NCBI GenBank assembly: GCA_905221605.1
Contig: CAJNDS010002626.1
Location: 274,315-338,314 of the forward strand
Reading direction: 5' to 3'
Length of the DNA stretch: 64,000 bases
DNA from: Symbiodinium natans
Taxonomy: Eukaryota; Sar; Dinophyceae; Suessiales; Symbiodiniaceae
Below the pieces are notes generated by a model. That model was not told the origin of the DNA and did no database searches. It saw only the letters and a program-made list of their open reading frames with translations. Made by a program: the position numbers and the translations under genes. How positions within the stretch are numbered: the stretch's first letter is position 1; every line of letters begins with the position of its first letter. Below are positions 1 to 8,765 of this stretch, in pieces.

Positions 1-3000
1 CAAGATCATGAAGCGAATGGGGTGGCCGAACGAGCTGTAAGGAAGCTGAGAGAAGCACTCCAAACTTTGCGGTCCGACTTGAATCATGAGCATCTCGATG
101 TTTGTTTTAACGGTGTCGGCTTGGCGTTGGTCTTGTTGTACATATGTGGGAGCCTGAATAGGTTCTCGAAGGCCCATGGTAGTGACCTTGCGCCTTGTGA
201 TGTCGTGTTGGGACGTCAAAGCCAGAAGGGACCGTTCACCTTGTTCGGAGCGACAGTGTTGGCCGAGCTACCGCAGTCAGTAAGGGAACTGTCCCCGAAT
301 GTTTCGCGCTTTGTAGAGGCGGCTTTTCTTCATCCAGTGTTGAGCTCTCAAGCTGTGAAGGTTGTGGCGCTTGTGCGTGTGGATGGACGTATGGAGCTGA
401 AAACCTTCACTGCACAGTCTGTAAAGTTGTGCGTACCCTTGTCTTGGAAGCTTGAGTTGTTGGATGGGATCTTGGCTCCTCTTGGGAGTGGGCCTAGAGA
501 GGCTCCACCTGTGGAACCTAGAGTGACGCTGGAACCGCCCGTGTCTTTGGAACCACCTGCTTCAGGTCCACCGGCTGCATGGATCAGAGAACATGGTCCT
601 ACTGTGGGTTGCAAGGCTTGTGACAATTTGCAGGCAGGTCGTCGTGCGAATCGCACTCACAATGCGGTATGTTCGAGACGGTATGCAAGCTGGTTGCGCG
701 ATACTTTATCGCCTGAAGGAGCTGGTTTACAAGTGAGCGACAGGGATCGGGTACAGGATCAGGGAGTGCCTGTCAGTGTGCATGAGCGCATACAGCCGGC
801 AGAGGTTGCGCATGGGAATACTGAGCGTTCAGGACTGACATCTTCGGAAAGAGTGCATCCTGAAGCCACGTCCTCGAAAAGGAAAATTGAGAGTGCTAAT
901 GAGCCGAGCGGTGCACCAGGCAGTTCGGCAGATGGTGCCAAGCCTGTGGTATCTCCAGAAGGTGCTTTCGAACCCATGGATGTGGAACCTGAGGCACCCA
1001 GTGTGTCCCGAAAGTCGCTCCTAAAGAGGCCGTTGCCTGCATCATCGCATGTCACCGGCGATACCGAACCTTCATCATCAGCTATGCAAGGAGTGAAGAG
1101 AGCACCTGAGGTGGAACTTGTAGATCTGGAGAGAGAAATTGAGCAGTCAGGACATGTGGTGCCTCGTCGGTTGGAGAATCTGTTTTGGTCCTCAGATGCG
1201 AGTGTGAGTGTGTGCATTGAAGACTCAGTGACGAGCCCGGATCTCTTTGATGCCACGCTGAACAGCATTAAGTTTGCTGAGTACTCTAGCTCAAAAGGGG
1301 GATCTGAATGCCATCCACTTGCACTTGGTGGTTCGAAGGTCTTGATCTGGAAACCTCAATCTGGAGTGGATGACTCTACGTTGGAGGAACTGCCAGGGGC
1401 TCTGGTATTCCAAGGGATGTGCGAGGAGATCGGTAATCTTGAAAAATGCCAAACAGGCAAAGTCATCAGTCAGAAGGATGTTGATGACTTAAAGAACAAA
1501 CACCCCACACTGAGACTTATCCCTGCGCGTTGGGTCTGTGCCCGGAAATCACCAAGCAAAGTCAGGAGTCGCATAGTGGCCAAGGATATCGCACATGGAT
1601 CAGCACGGAAACAAGGGTACAGTTCTCCAACCCCAAGTCATGATGCGTTCATGTTGCTGATTGCACTGATGGCAGTGAACGACTTGCGAGGTTGCGCCGC
1701 GGATATTGGCCACGCGTTCATGCATTCTCCGCTGACATCCAAGGTTCCGATCATCTTGAAATTGCCTCTTTCCGTGAGTTTGTTGAATGGAGAACCAGCC
1801 TATCTTTGGTTGTATGCGGCATTGAACGGCCTGCGTGATGCATCGCAAGCGTGGCTTAGTTTGCTGTCAAGTCTTATCAAACCTCTCGGACTGAGCAGTG
1901 ACGATCGGGAACCATGTCTGTTCACTGGTTGGGTGATAACCAAGACTGTGGAAGGTCGGGCCATTGTCTTGTGTTATGTGGACGACATTCTGATTGCGTC
2001 TGAAAGTGAGGCCATTGAACAAGCAATCATTGCGGCTCTTGCGAAACGTGTGACTGTGAAGGTCACAGGAAGGATCTTGAAAAGCACTTTTGGAGGAGGC
2101 TCGGTGAACTTCATAGGTCGTACGATTCGACGATGGCCTGGACAAAAGGTTCTAGAAGTGTATGTCCGAGAGACCTATTTAGAACCGTGTTGGCAGGCAT
2201 ACCAGATCAGAAAGGGGACGAGCGCGTTCCCCAATGTGGCCCACTTGCTTGAGCAGTCAGTCTCTAGCAAACCGTTGTCGCCAGAGGCTTATGCCAAGTT
2301 CCGACGAGCCCTCGGAAAGGTGTTGTGGCTTGCCCAGACACGCCAAGATATCAAGATGTCTGTAGGCCTCATCAGTACTCAACAATCGGCGCCGACACAA
2401 GCTACCGAAGCAGGTCTACGGGCACTGCTACGGTTTTTGTATGAGGACAGAAACCTGGTGTTGCAAGTCCCTTCGGCTGAGTTGGATGAGGCATTCCTTG
2501 GAAGCCCTCAGGAGCACTGGGGATCACGTCTTCATGTGTTTGCTGATGCGTCGCATGCGCCTTACCGTTGTTTGGGTCGAAAGGGGGTTTCCGGGGGAGC
2601 ATTGTGCTACTCAGGCTGCTTGATCAGGACTGTGGCAAAAGTCCAAGGGGTAGTTTCGATGTCGTCGTGTGAGGCAGAACTTCATGCCCTTCAGTTCATG
2701 TGTCAAGAGAGCGTGGGACTTGTCATGTTAATTGAGCGAGTGTTGATGAGCGTAGAGAGAGAGTACGTGAGAGTCCAGACAGAAACGCATGTTATGAAGG
2801 ATGCCCATGATGCTGGTGAAAATGTTCATGATGAAGAAGAGGACAGTTGGAACATTGCTACTGAGCTTATGACGGACAGCCAATCTGCAATCGACTTGCT
2901 CAGTGGCCAGGACTTGCCACGAAGAAGCAGGCACGTGGAGATTAGATTGGCATGGATGCGAGCTAAGATGGCCACGGGAAGGCTGTCACTTCACTGGTTG

Positions 3001-3789
3001 GCTGGATCGGAGAATCCGGCGGACCTGTTCACAAAGAGCGTAAACACGGCCTTGTTGTTGTTGCATCGCAGACGACTTGGGTTTGTCAATGTGGATCACC
3101 ATCTTTCGGAGAGCTTGTTTGAGCTTGCAATCTCGCATGACAGGGATCGAAAAGAACATGAAGGTCGTTTTGCCTTGCTGGAAGTGTGTTGCTCAGAGAA
3201 CTCTGCTCTTTCGCGTGAATGCTCACGGCAGTCGGTGCCCTATGCAGGTATTGTGAAGAACATGCAGTCTAGGCAAGTTTTCATGCGGGCATGTGATGTC
3301 GTGAGTGCGTGGCATGAGCGAGGGTTTTGGACACACGTTCACATGTCGACGCCTTGCTCTTCAGGCTCGCCACTGAAGGGATTCACTCATGATCGTGAGC
3401 CGTCGCAGCACGATCTGGAGTGGCCTAGCATCATGCAGGTTGCGGGTAAATATCTAGCTCTGGGGAATGGAGCATCCTTTGAGTTGCCACGTTACAATCG
3501 CCTGTGGAGTCGCTTCGCCACTCAGCTTGTTCTGAAGAATGCTCGCCTTTTTCACTGGAGCTACGTGCACTTGTGTCAAACCGGAATGAAAGGAAAACAG
3601 GATTTGCCCGTGAAGAAGCAGTTGCAGTTCATGTCTACTGAGCCTGCGTTTGCACAGAAGCTTCACAAGTTGTTTGGTACATGCACATGCGCAGAGCACG
3701 AAACCTTTTTGGACACTCCTTGGCACGAGACGGGAAACTACAATCAGAAGCTAGCAAGGGGTATCCTAGATGCAGCGCGAGCTGTCTGA
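1..3789 (+). CDS. copia-1 pol polyprotein, 5'-truncated by window edge (integrase end, RT, RNase H, methyltransferase-like C-terminus)
   Basis: Frame 1 is open from base 1, so the gene begins before the window. The first residues (QDHEANGVAERAVRK) are the end of a Ty1/copia integrase core containing its catalytic Glu. A low-complexity linker follows to about 1300. The RVT_2 reverse transcriptase starts near 1528 (RWVCARK); its first catalytic Asp is at about 1705 (AADIGHAF) and its YVDD at about 1975. RNase H follows with FADASHA (about 2539), SCEAEL (about 2668), TDSQSA (about 2872) and NPADLFTK (about 3013). A C-terminal region of about 210 residues from 3170 is not part of a standard copia pol. 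It has LLEVCCSENSAL, HMSTPC (about 3340), FELP (about 3478) and a CTCAEH cluster (about 3679), matching the tail of the copia-2 pol. The frame is uninterrupted, so the copy is probably young. The start and 5' LTR lie outside the window. Confidence 0.93.
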   Translation, partial: QDHEANGVAERAVRKLREALQTLRSDLNHEHLDVCFNGVGLALVLLYICGSLNRFSKAHGSDLAPCDVVLGRQSQKGPFTLFGATVLAELPQSVRELSPNVSRFVEAAFLHPVLSSQAVKVVALVRVDGRMELKTFTAQSVKLCVPLSWKLELLDGILAPLGSGPREAPPVEPRVTLEPPVSLEPPASGPPAAWIREHGPTVGCKACDNLQAGRRANRTHNAVCSRRYASWLRDTLSPEGAGLQVSDRDRVQDQGVPVSVHERIQPAEVAHGNTERSGLTSSERVHPEATSSKRKIESANEPSGAPGSSADGAKPVVSPEGAFEPMDVEPEAPSVSRKSLLKRPLPASSHVTGDTEPSSSAMQGVKRAPEVELVDLEREIEQSGHVVPRRLENLFWSSDASVSVCIEDSVTSPDLFDATLNSIKFAEYSSSKGGSECHPLALGGSKVLIWKPQSGVDDSTLEELPGALVFQGMCEEIGNLEKCQTGKVISQKDVDDLKNKHPTLRLIPARWVCARKSPSKVRSRIVAKDIAHGSARKQGYSSPTPSHDAFMLLIALMAVNDLRGCAADIGHAFMHSPLTSKVPIILKLPLSVSLLNGEPAYLWLYAALNGLRDASQAWLSLLSSLIKPLGLSSDDREPCLFTGWVITKTVEGRAIVLCYVDDILIASESEAIEQAIIAALAKRVTVKVTGRILKSTFGGGSVNFIGRTIRRWPGQKVLEVYVRETYLEPCWQAYQIRKGTSAFPNVAHLLEQSVSSKPLSPEAYAKFRRALGKVLWLAQTRQDIKMSVGLISTQQSAPTQATEAGLRALLRFLYEDRNLVLQVPSAELDEAFLGSPQEHWGSRLHVFADASHAPYRCLGRKGVSGGALCYSGCLIRTVAKVQGVVSMSSCEAELHALQFMCQESVGLVMLIERVLMSVEREYVRVQTETHVMKDAHDAGENVHDEEEDSWNIATELMTDSQSAIDLLSGQDLPRRSRHVEIRLAWMRAKMATGRLSLHWLAGSENPADLFTKSVNTALLLLHRRRLGFVNVDHHLSESLFELAISHDRDRKEHEGRFALLEVCCSENSALSRECSRQSVPYAGIVKNMQSRQVFMRACDVVSAWHERGFWTHVHMSTPCSSGSPLKGFTHDREPSQHDLEWPSIMQVAGKYLALGNGASFELPRYNRLWSRFATQLVLKNARLFHWSYVHLCQTGMKGKQDLPVKKQLQFMSTEPAFAQKLHKLFGTCTCAEHETFLDTPWHETGNYNQKLARGILDAARAV

Positions 3790-3933
3790 GATCTTTTGAG
3801 CGAGAGTCATGTTTCATCTGATGCCCTACATGACTAAGTCATGTGCTGGAATTGTCTCGTCTTTGTCCATTTGAGCGTGATTGGCACTTCACTCTTTCGT
3901 TTTCTTTCTTGCAGTTAGGGAAATCTGACAGCC

Positions 3934-4559
3934 ATGGATGAGTTCTTGGTGATCATCCTATGTTTTCTTTTGCTGGGTTTCTTGATGGGCACAGCGGCTA
4001 TGATGGTTTACAGCTCTATGCAGATGAGAGCGATGCAAGGTCAGATGATCGATCTGCAGCAGCGAATGATAGATCGAATGAATGCGAGTGAGGATAGATT
4101 CGCGACATCACTGGCAGGAGCAGAGAGATCCCTTCATTCTGAGATGCCTTTGCGTGACAGAAGATCTGCAGCCCGCCAAAGGGGTGAGGAACCAAGTGGA
4201 TCAGAACACCACTCTGATGAACAGGGATTGGGAGCCTCTGCTGGTGATCATGCTTCTATAAGGATCGACACTTGCAGCCAATCTATTTGGATCATACAGA
4301 GGAGTATTTCCATGTGAGTGAGCAATGCTGCAAATCCAATTGTGTGCATGAAGACATGTGTCGGTCGCTGGTGGCCTGTGGTATCTGTCGTCCCTCGCGT
4401 TCCAGAGGTGAGGAAATTGGTATATCAAAGTATGGAGATAAATATCATCTCCTGACCTGCAAACACGTATCCCAAAAGAACACAATCATCAGGCTGCTCG
4501 TTCCATGCAGTGAATGTGTGGAGGCCAAGCCGAAGGATGAGCCGCGCCGCCTTTCTTGA
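3934..4559 (+). pseudogene. small membrane protein with tandem His/Cys modules, downstream of copia-1 pol (two frames)
   Basis: An ATG at 3934 opens 127 codons in frame 1. The N-terminus is strongly hydrophobic (about residues 3-30, one membrane span), followed by a Met/Gln-rich segment that could form a coiled coil. Frame 1 stops at 4317. Frame 3 (4272-4559) carries what looks like the rest: two copies of a His-Cys...Cys-x2-Cys module (FHVSEQCC...CGIC and KYHLLTCKH...CSEC). Ending in one frame and continuing in the next suggests a one-base indel, a -1 frameshift or an unseen splice. The ORF sits 144 bases 3' of pol, the position of env in retrovirus-like elements. Similar His/Cys modules end both recombinase ORFs of the DIRS-type elements, and a similar membrane-plus-module pair follows copia-3. 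Function unknown. Confidence 0.5.
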
Positions 4560-4969
4560 AGTACAGCAGCAGCAATGTACGACTGGTCTGGTACAGTACT
4601 GGTATCAATGTATGCTGGTGTGGACGATGAGTATGTTGCAAGATCGAAGTCACCCCGAAAGGGGGTATGAAAATCTGTGCATTGGAGCGGAGTTACAGTA
4701 TGATGGCAACAGAGCGGGATGACTTCTGCTTTACTTGCATTTCTTTCTTGGCTTCATTGCATATTTGGGACATGGACACTTTTTCTTTACTGCAGAGATG
4801 TGCTTGGTGGGTTTACCACTACACAGAGCAGTTTTTCTGGAGAGTGAGGGCGCTGAGATGCTTGGGAGATGTTTTCACCTGTAATTTGAGTCGTTTTGTG
4901 AAGAGGACATGCGTAGAAGCGTTGCAGCTCTCATAGCGAGAGGTGTTTTTGACGCCAGTTTCGTTTTGC

Positions 4970-4988
4970 TTTTGGCTCAAGGCTCAAG
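4970..4988 (+). other. Dinoflagellate spliced-leader relic
   Basis: TTTTGGCTCAAG (4970-4981) is identical to the last 12 nt of the dinoflagellate spliced leader and is followed at once by a second GCTCAAG. Spliced-leader relics mark sequence that passed through a trans-spliced RNA and was reverse transcribed. A 12-nt match can occur by chance, so this is moderate evidence. Confidence 0.45.
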
Positions 4989-5773
4989 AGCGTGTGCAAA
5001 GAACAAAGAAGCTCGAGGCAAGAAGCTGTGAAGCTTTAGGCACCTCGGTTGTGTGGCTTTGCGTGAAGCAAAAGTGACAGTCAAGCTCAGTCCTGCGTCC
5101 AGGTTCATAGTTGTGAGTTTTTACACCAAGACCACCGAAAAAGACACAGAACAAAGGACCGATCCAGCGACTCTAGAGACTCAGGGACTTCAAAAAAAAA
5201 TTTTGAATCAAAAGAGAGTCTCAAAGACCACTTTGATAATCTGACTTTTAAACCAAGGGGCGTCTCAACACCAAAGGGTGTCTTGCCCATTTTAAGTCCA
5301 GATCGAGCCCGAAGGTGTCTCAACACTGCTTGGGCAAAAAACAAAAAAAACCCAAAAACGGGTGTCTGAAAACCACTTTGACAGACTTTGAACCATGGAG
5401 TGTGTCGGATTTGCAGAGAGATCCCAAGAAATTTCTGCAGAGATGATTTTTTAGCTTGCCAGAAAGTTGCAATAGTTGGTCTGAAAAAAGGAACCTTGAA
5501 TTATAAAAAAGTGAGTCGAAAAAAAAAACAGCACAAGCAAAACCTGACAATGAACAAAAGTGAGATGATCGAAATGTCAAACCATCAAAAAACAAGCTCT
5601 GACAACAAAACACATGTCAGATGTTCTCCGGTGTTTCGCTCGCTTCGCTCGCACTTATTCACATTGTGGAAAGACACTTTGCCTTTCAAAACGGTTCGGT
5701 TTGGGCGTCGCGCGCAACATGGACGTCTCAGCAGTACAGTTGAACTCGTCTCGTCCTGCAGTTGATTTCTGTC

Positions 5774-5778
5774 CAAAC
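5774..5778. repeat. copia-2 target site duplication, left copy (CAAAC)
   Basis: The five bases directly before the 5' LTR are repeated at 49567-49571 directly after the 3' LTR. Five bp is the usual copia duplication length. The match shows that the two LTRs, 43 kb apart, belong to one insertion. Confidence 0.85.
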
Positions 5779-6181
5779 TGTGAAAGTTCCGATTCCTGTC
5801 TAAGGACATGTTAACTTTGTTGTCCTGCATGCTGGCTCAGAGTTGTGTGTGTAGTTGTAGGAACTCCGTAGTTGTGCCTTGGAGGCTCGACGGGAGTGCT
5901 GCTTTGAGTGGGAAAGCCTTTTGAAGTGCTTGAGTTGTAGGGATGTGGGTCTTGTAGCTGTAGAAGTGACTGTGCACGTTTTTGCTTGCTTTAGGTGTAG
6001 TTGGGTAGGTCCCGAGAACTCCCACTGACGTTTGAGTTTGTTTTGTGGCTGTGGAGAACACGTGGCAGAGCAGAGTTTTCACCTGTGTGTAAAGAGTTTC
6101 ACTGACGAAGCCTCCGGCTTATGACTTTGGCTCAAGTCGTGAGAAAAAGAGGGTTCAGCGCGCTGCTGCTGTGTTTTCACA
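5779..6181 (+). repeat. copia-2 5' LTR (403 bp)
   Basis: It begins TGTGAAAG and ends TTTTCACA, a perfect 7-bp terminal inverted repeat. Nearly the whole sequence recurs at 49185-49566. The lengths reconcile exactly: 403 minus a 6-bp deletion (gattcc) plus a 2-bp gain (gt) equals the 399 bp of the reassembled 3' LTR. It contains TTTGGCTCAAG at 6126-6136, which resembles the spliced-leader 3' end. Confidence 0.93.
6126..6136 (+). other. Spliced-leader-like string inside the copia-2 LTR
   Basis: TTTGGCTCAAG equals the last 11 nt of the dinoflagellate spliced leader. The same string is in the 3' LTR at 49511-49521. It lies 46 nt before the LTR end, where the R/U5 portion of the transcript would be, so it could mark the trans-splice acceptor of the element RNA. 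Confidence 0.4.
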
Positions 6182-6208
6182 TGGTAGCGGAGCGTGTGTA
6201 GCACGCTC
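6182..6208 (+). promoter_or_regulatory. copia-2 primer binding site and adjoining hairpin
   Basis: TGGTAGCGGAGC starts at the first base after the LTR. Copia elements commonly prime from initiator tRNA-Met, whose 3' end gives TGGTA-type binding sites, so this is a good candidate. Overlapping it, GAGCGTG (6190-6196) and CACGCTC (6202-6208) form a perfect 7-bp stem with a 5-nt loop. Such a hairpin may control priming, dimerisation or packaging; that role is inference. Confidence 0.7.
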
Positions 6209-6224
6209 GTAGAAACTAGAAGCC

Positions 6225-8765
6225 ATGGCTGACCCCGGGCTGTCAACCCCTGTGCCTGAAGACGAAGAGCTTTGTTTGGCCCCGGTGGTGCCCAGGACGG
6301 GCAACAACCGCCAACACAACCCACTGGAGCTTCTGCTTCAGCGGGAGGACCCGCCACGGTCGTCGGACTTGACCCTCAACTCCAGCAGATGATGGTCCAG
6401 ATGATGCAGAGTCAGCAAATGATGATGCAGAATCAGCAACAGACACTTCAAGTTCTGGTGGCAAAGATGGAGGCCGACGAGAGAAGGAGACGTGAGCAGG
6501 AAGCATTGTCGGCAGCTGTGAGCAACCCATTTGGGGGTGCTTCAAGTGCAGCAGCTGCTGGAAGTCCTACGGCAAAGGCTTCTTCTCCTCCACCGGCGCC
6601 ATCACAGAACCTGCATGTTGGAAGTAACCGTGCAGAGAAGTATCTGCCAGCATTGCCGCTCATCGATAATGTGTCGATGGGAAAAGGGCGTGTGAGAGAG
6701 CTGGAGGAGTACCATCGGTGGTGCGAGGTGCTTGCTTCCTGGCTGGCGTTGATAGACGACAACTATGTCAATGAGTTGCGCCAGGCAATGACGCATGACC
6801 GTGAGATCAAGCAGTCTGACATGGCAGTTCCGGTAGCATCGCGTTCGGCAAGGTTGTTTTACTACCTGCAACAAAGTCTGCAGAAGTTCGAACGTGGGAT
6901 GGAACTGGTGAGAAGCACGTCGATGCGTCAAGGACAAGCTGCTTGTGGTTATGAGGTGATGCGTCAAATGCACCAGACCTTCAGCATTGTCTCTCGCATG
7001 GAGGCCATTGCTGTGAGAGATGAAGCCCTTCGCTTAACTTCGAAGGCGAGTTCGTACAAGCGACCGCTTGACTGCGTCCGCTTCCTTGAGGACGAGCTTG
7101 GGAAGGTAGACCAGAAGCTGCATCGGTTCCCTGAACTGAGGCTTGGAGCATCTGATCGTTCAACCCTTCTTCTTCAATCTGTCAGCCCAGAGTGTAGGCA
7201 TTACGTTGTCCTGCATGGGAAGTCTGGGAGCTGGGAGGAACTGGTTGAAAGCATTCGGTTCTACGAGGAGCAGACCCGATTGTGTGATGCTGGTTCGCTG
7301 AATGCAGTTGGGGAGCGCGGCCTCTGCTGGAACTGTGGCAAATCAGGCCATATGAGTTGGCAGTGCCCCGACAAGAGCTCTGGCAAAGGGAAGAAGAGGG
7401 ATGAACCGAAAGGTGGAAAGCCTTCTGGTTCCAAGAATCGAGAGAAGAGCCCTAAAGGGAAGGGCAAAGGCAAAGGGAAGACAGACAAAGGAAAGGGTGG
7501 AAAGCCCAAGGGGAAGCCAAAGAACAAAGGAAAGCCCAAGGGCCGAGCTGTGGAAGACGAGCAGTCTGATCAGGTGATGGCAATGCGGTCTCATCATCTG
7601 AGTGGCTTGGGTCCGGGGACAAGAACTAATGAGCCCAATGAAGCTGAGCCCCCTCGTCTCACCATGACGAACGGAGAGATCGAGAGACTGAACCAGTCAT
7701 CCTCTAGGAATAGCTCTTTCGCATGGCTCATTGATAGTGGAGCCACCTGCCACGTGTTGTCAGAGAGTGCGTTGGGTTTTTACGAAGTCGTCAAGGAGCA
7801 TTCGGGACCTCTTCCTGTGCTCATGAGTGCTAGCGATACGCCCATGGAATGTGTCAAGTTGGTTGACCTTCGGGTGAAGTTTGGGAAGTTGGGGCCCGTA
7901 GTGCTTCAACAGGTCTTGGTTTGCAAGATTGGTTTCAACGTAGTCAGTTCTTGGCAAGCGTCCCTTTCGGGATGGAATACTTGGCTCACCTCAGAGCCTG
8001 GAGCAAGCTGCTTGGTGAAGCAGACGGAACGAGGTTCCTCGATGTGGGTGCCTTTGGTTCGTGAAGCCAGGAGCTGGTGGGCGTTGGCTAAGGAGATTGG
8101 CCCTACCAAGGCAAAGCCGAAAGGAAGAAGAAGCAAAGGGGACTCACCCAAGCCGGGGTGGAGCCCGAACGACGACGCGATGGAAGTGGATAAGGTGCAG
8201 AAGAAGGCACCGCCCAACGTAGGAAGAGCATTGGAGGTGACACCTTTTAAGTTTTTGCTGCGAGCATTTTCAGTGAAGCAACATGTGGGGGAACACGATC
8301 TGCATGAGCATGTTTTACAGGAGCGTTTGAGTGGATGTGAGCATGCTGCAGTTGCGAAAGTAGGAGTAGACCTAGAAACCCCGCCCTCTGCCTGTTGTGC
8401 TGAAGCTTTATGTTCCGCCGCAGCTGTTTTGCTTAAGTCTGCAAGCAACACGTCTTTGGAGAAGCAAACCAGTAGGGACACACGCTGTGGAGAGCAGGGT
8501 TTTGAGTGCGTAGGGGTCGGGCCTGTGCCGCTCCAGCCTCAGAGTGTTTGCATTAGGAGTAGGAGTGCCTTGCGTGTAGGACGTAGGAGTGACTTGCACC
8601 CCAGCGCTTGTGTGCCTGAGTGTTTGTTGGGACAGAGTGAAGAGAGGAAGTGTGCCTTTCGGAGCTTGCGTTGGCCAGGAGTGTTTCTGAAAGCATTGCT
8701 GGTGTTGTGTGCTCTAGGAGTGTTTTGCTCAAAGCCTGGAGCCTGTGTAAGGGACCTTGGAAAGG
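6225..8765 (+). pseudogene. copia-2 gag-protease
   Basis: Frame 2 is open from 6260. The only upstream ATG (6225, in a good context) is in frame 3 and stops soon, so a one-base indel between 6225 and 6272 probably broke the start. The first in-frame ATG is 6389. The gag part has a Gln/Met-rich segment (MMQSQQMMMQNQQQ), a helical capsid-like region (6600-7250), a CCHC zinc knuckle (CWNCGKSGHMSWQC, about 7327-7368) and a long Lys/Gly-rich tail. The protease has the DSGATCH active-site motif at about 7735. The region after the protease is Cys-rich and poorly conserved-looking. The same frame stays open into the next ORF but reads as shadow there. Confidence 0.85.

Larger units (their letters stand above)
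4560..5778. other. Non-coding: copia-1 3' end and older flank
   Basis: I see no convincing coding region here. The left part is probably 3' UTR/LTR of copia-1, but its LTR boundary cannot be set without the 5' copy. It contains a spliced-leader-like string at 4970-4988. From about 5180 to 5600 it is A/T-rich, with recurring short phrases (gtctcaaca, ggtgtct). The last five bases, CAAAC, are the target duplication of copia-2. The stretch just before them may be continuous with 49572-49821, since joining across copia-2 gives an open frame. Confidence 0.5.

Noticed and set aside
5837-6082. Minus-strand ORF in the LTR (also at 49183-49467)
   Set aside because: It is present in both LTRs simply because they are copies, has no recognisable domain and lies antisense to the LTR.
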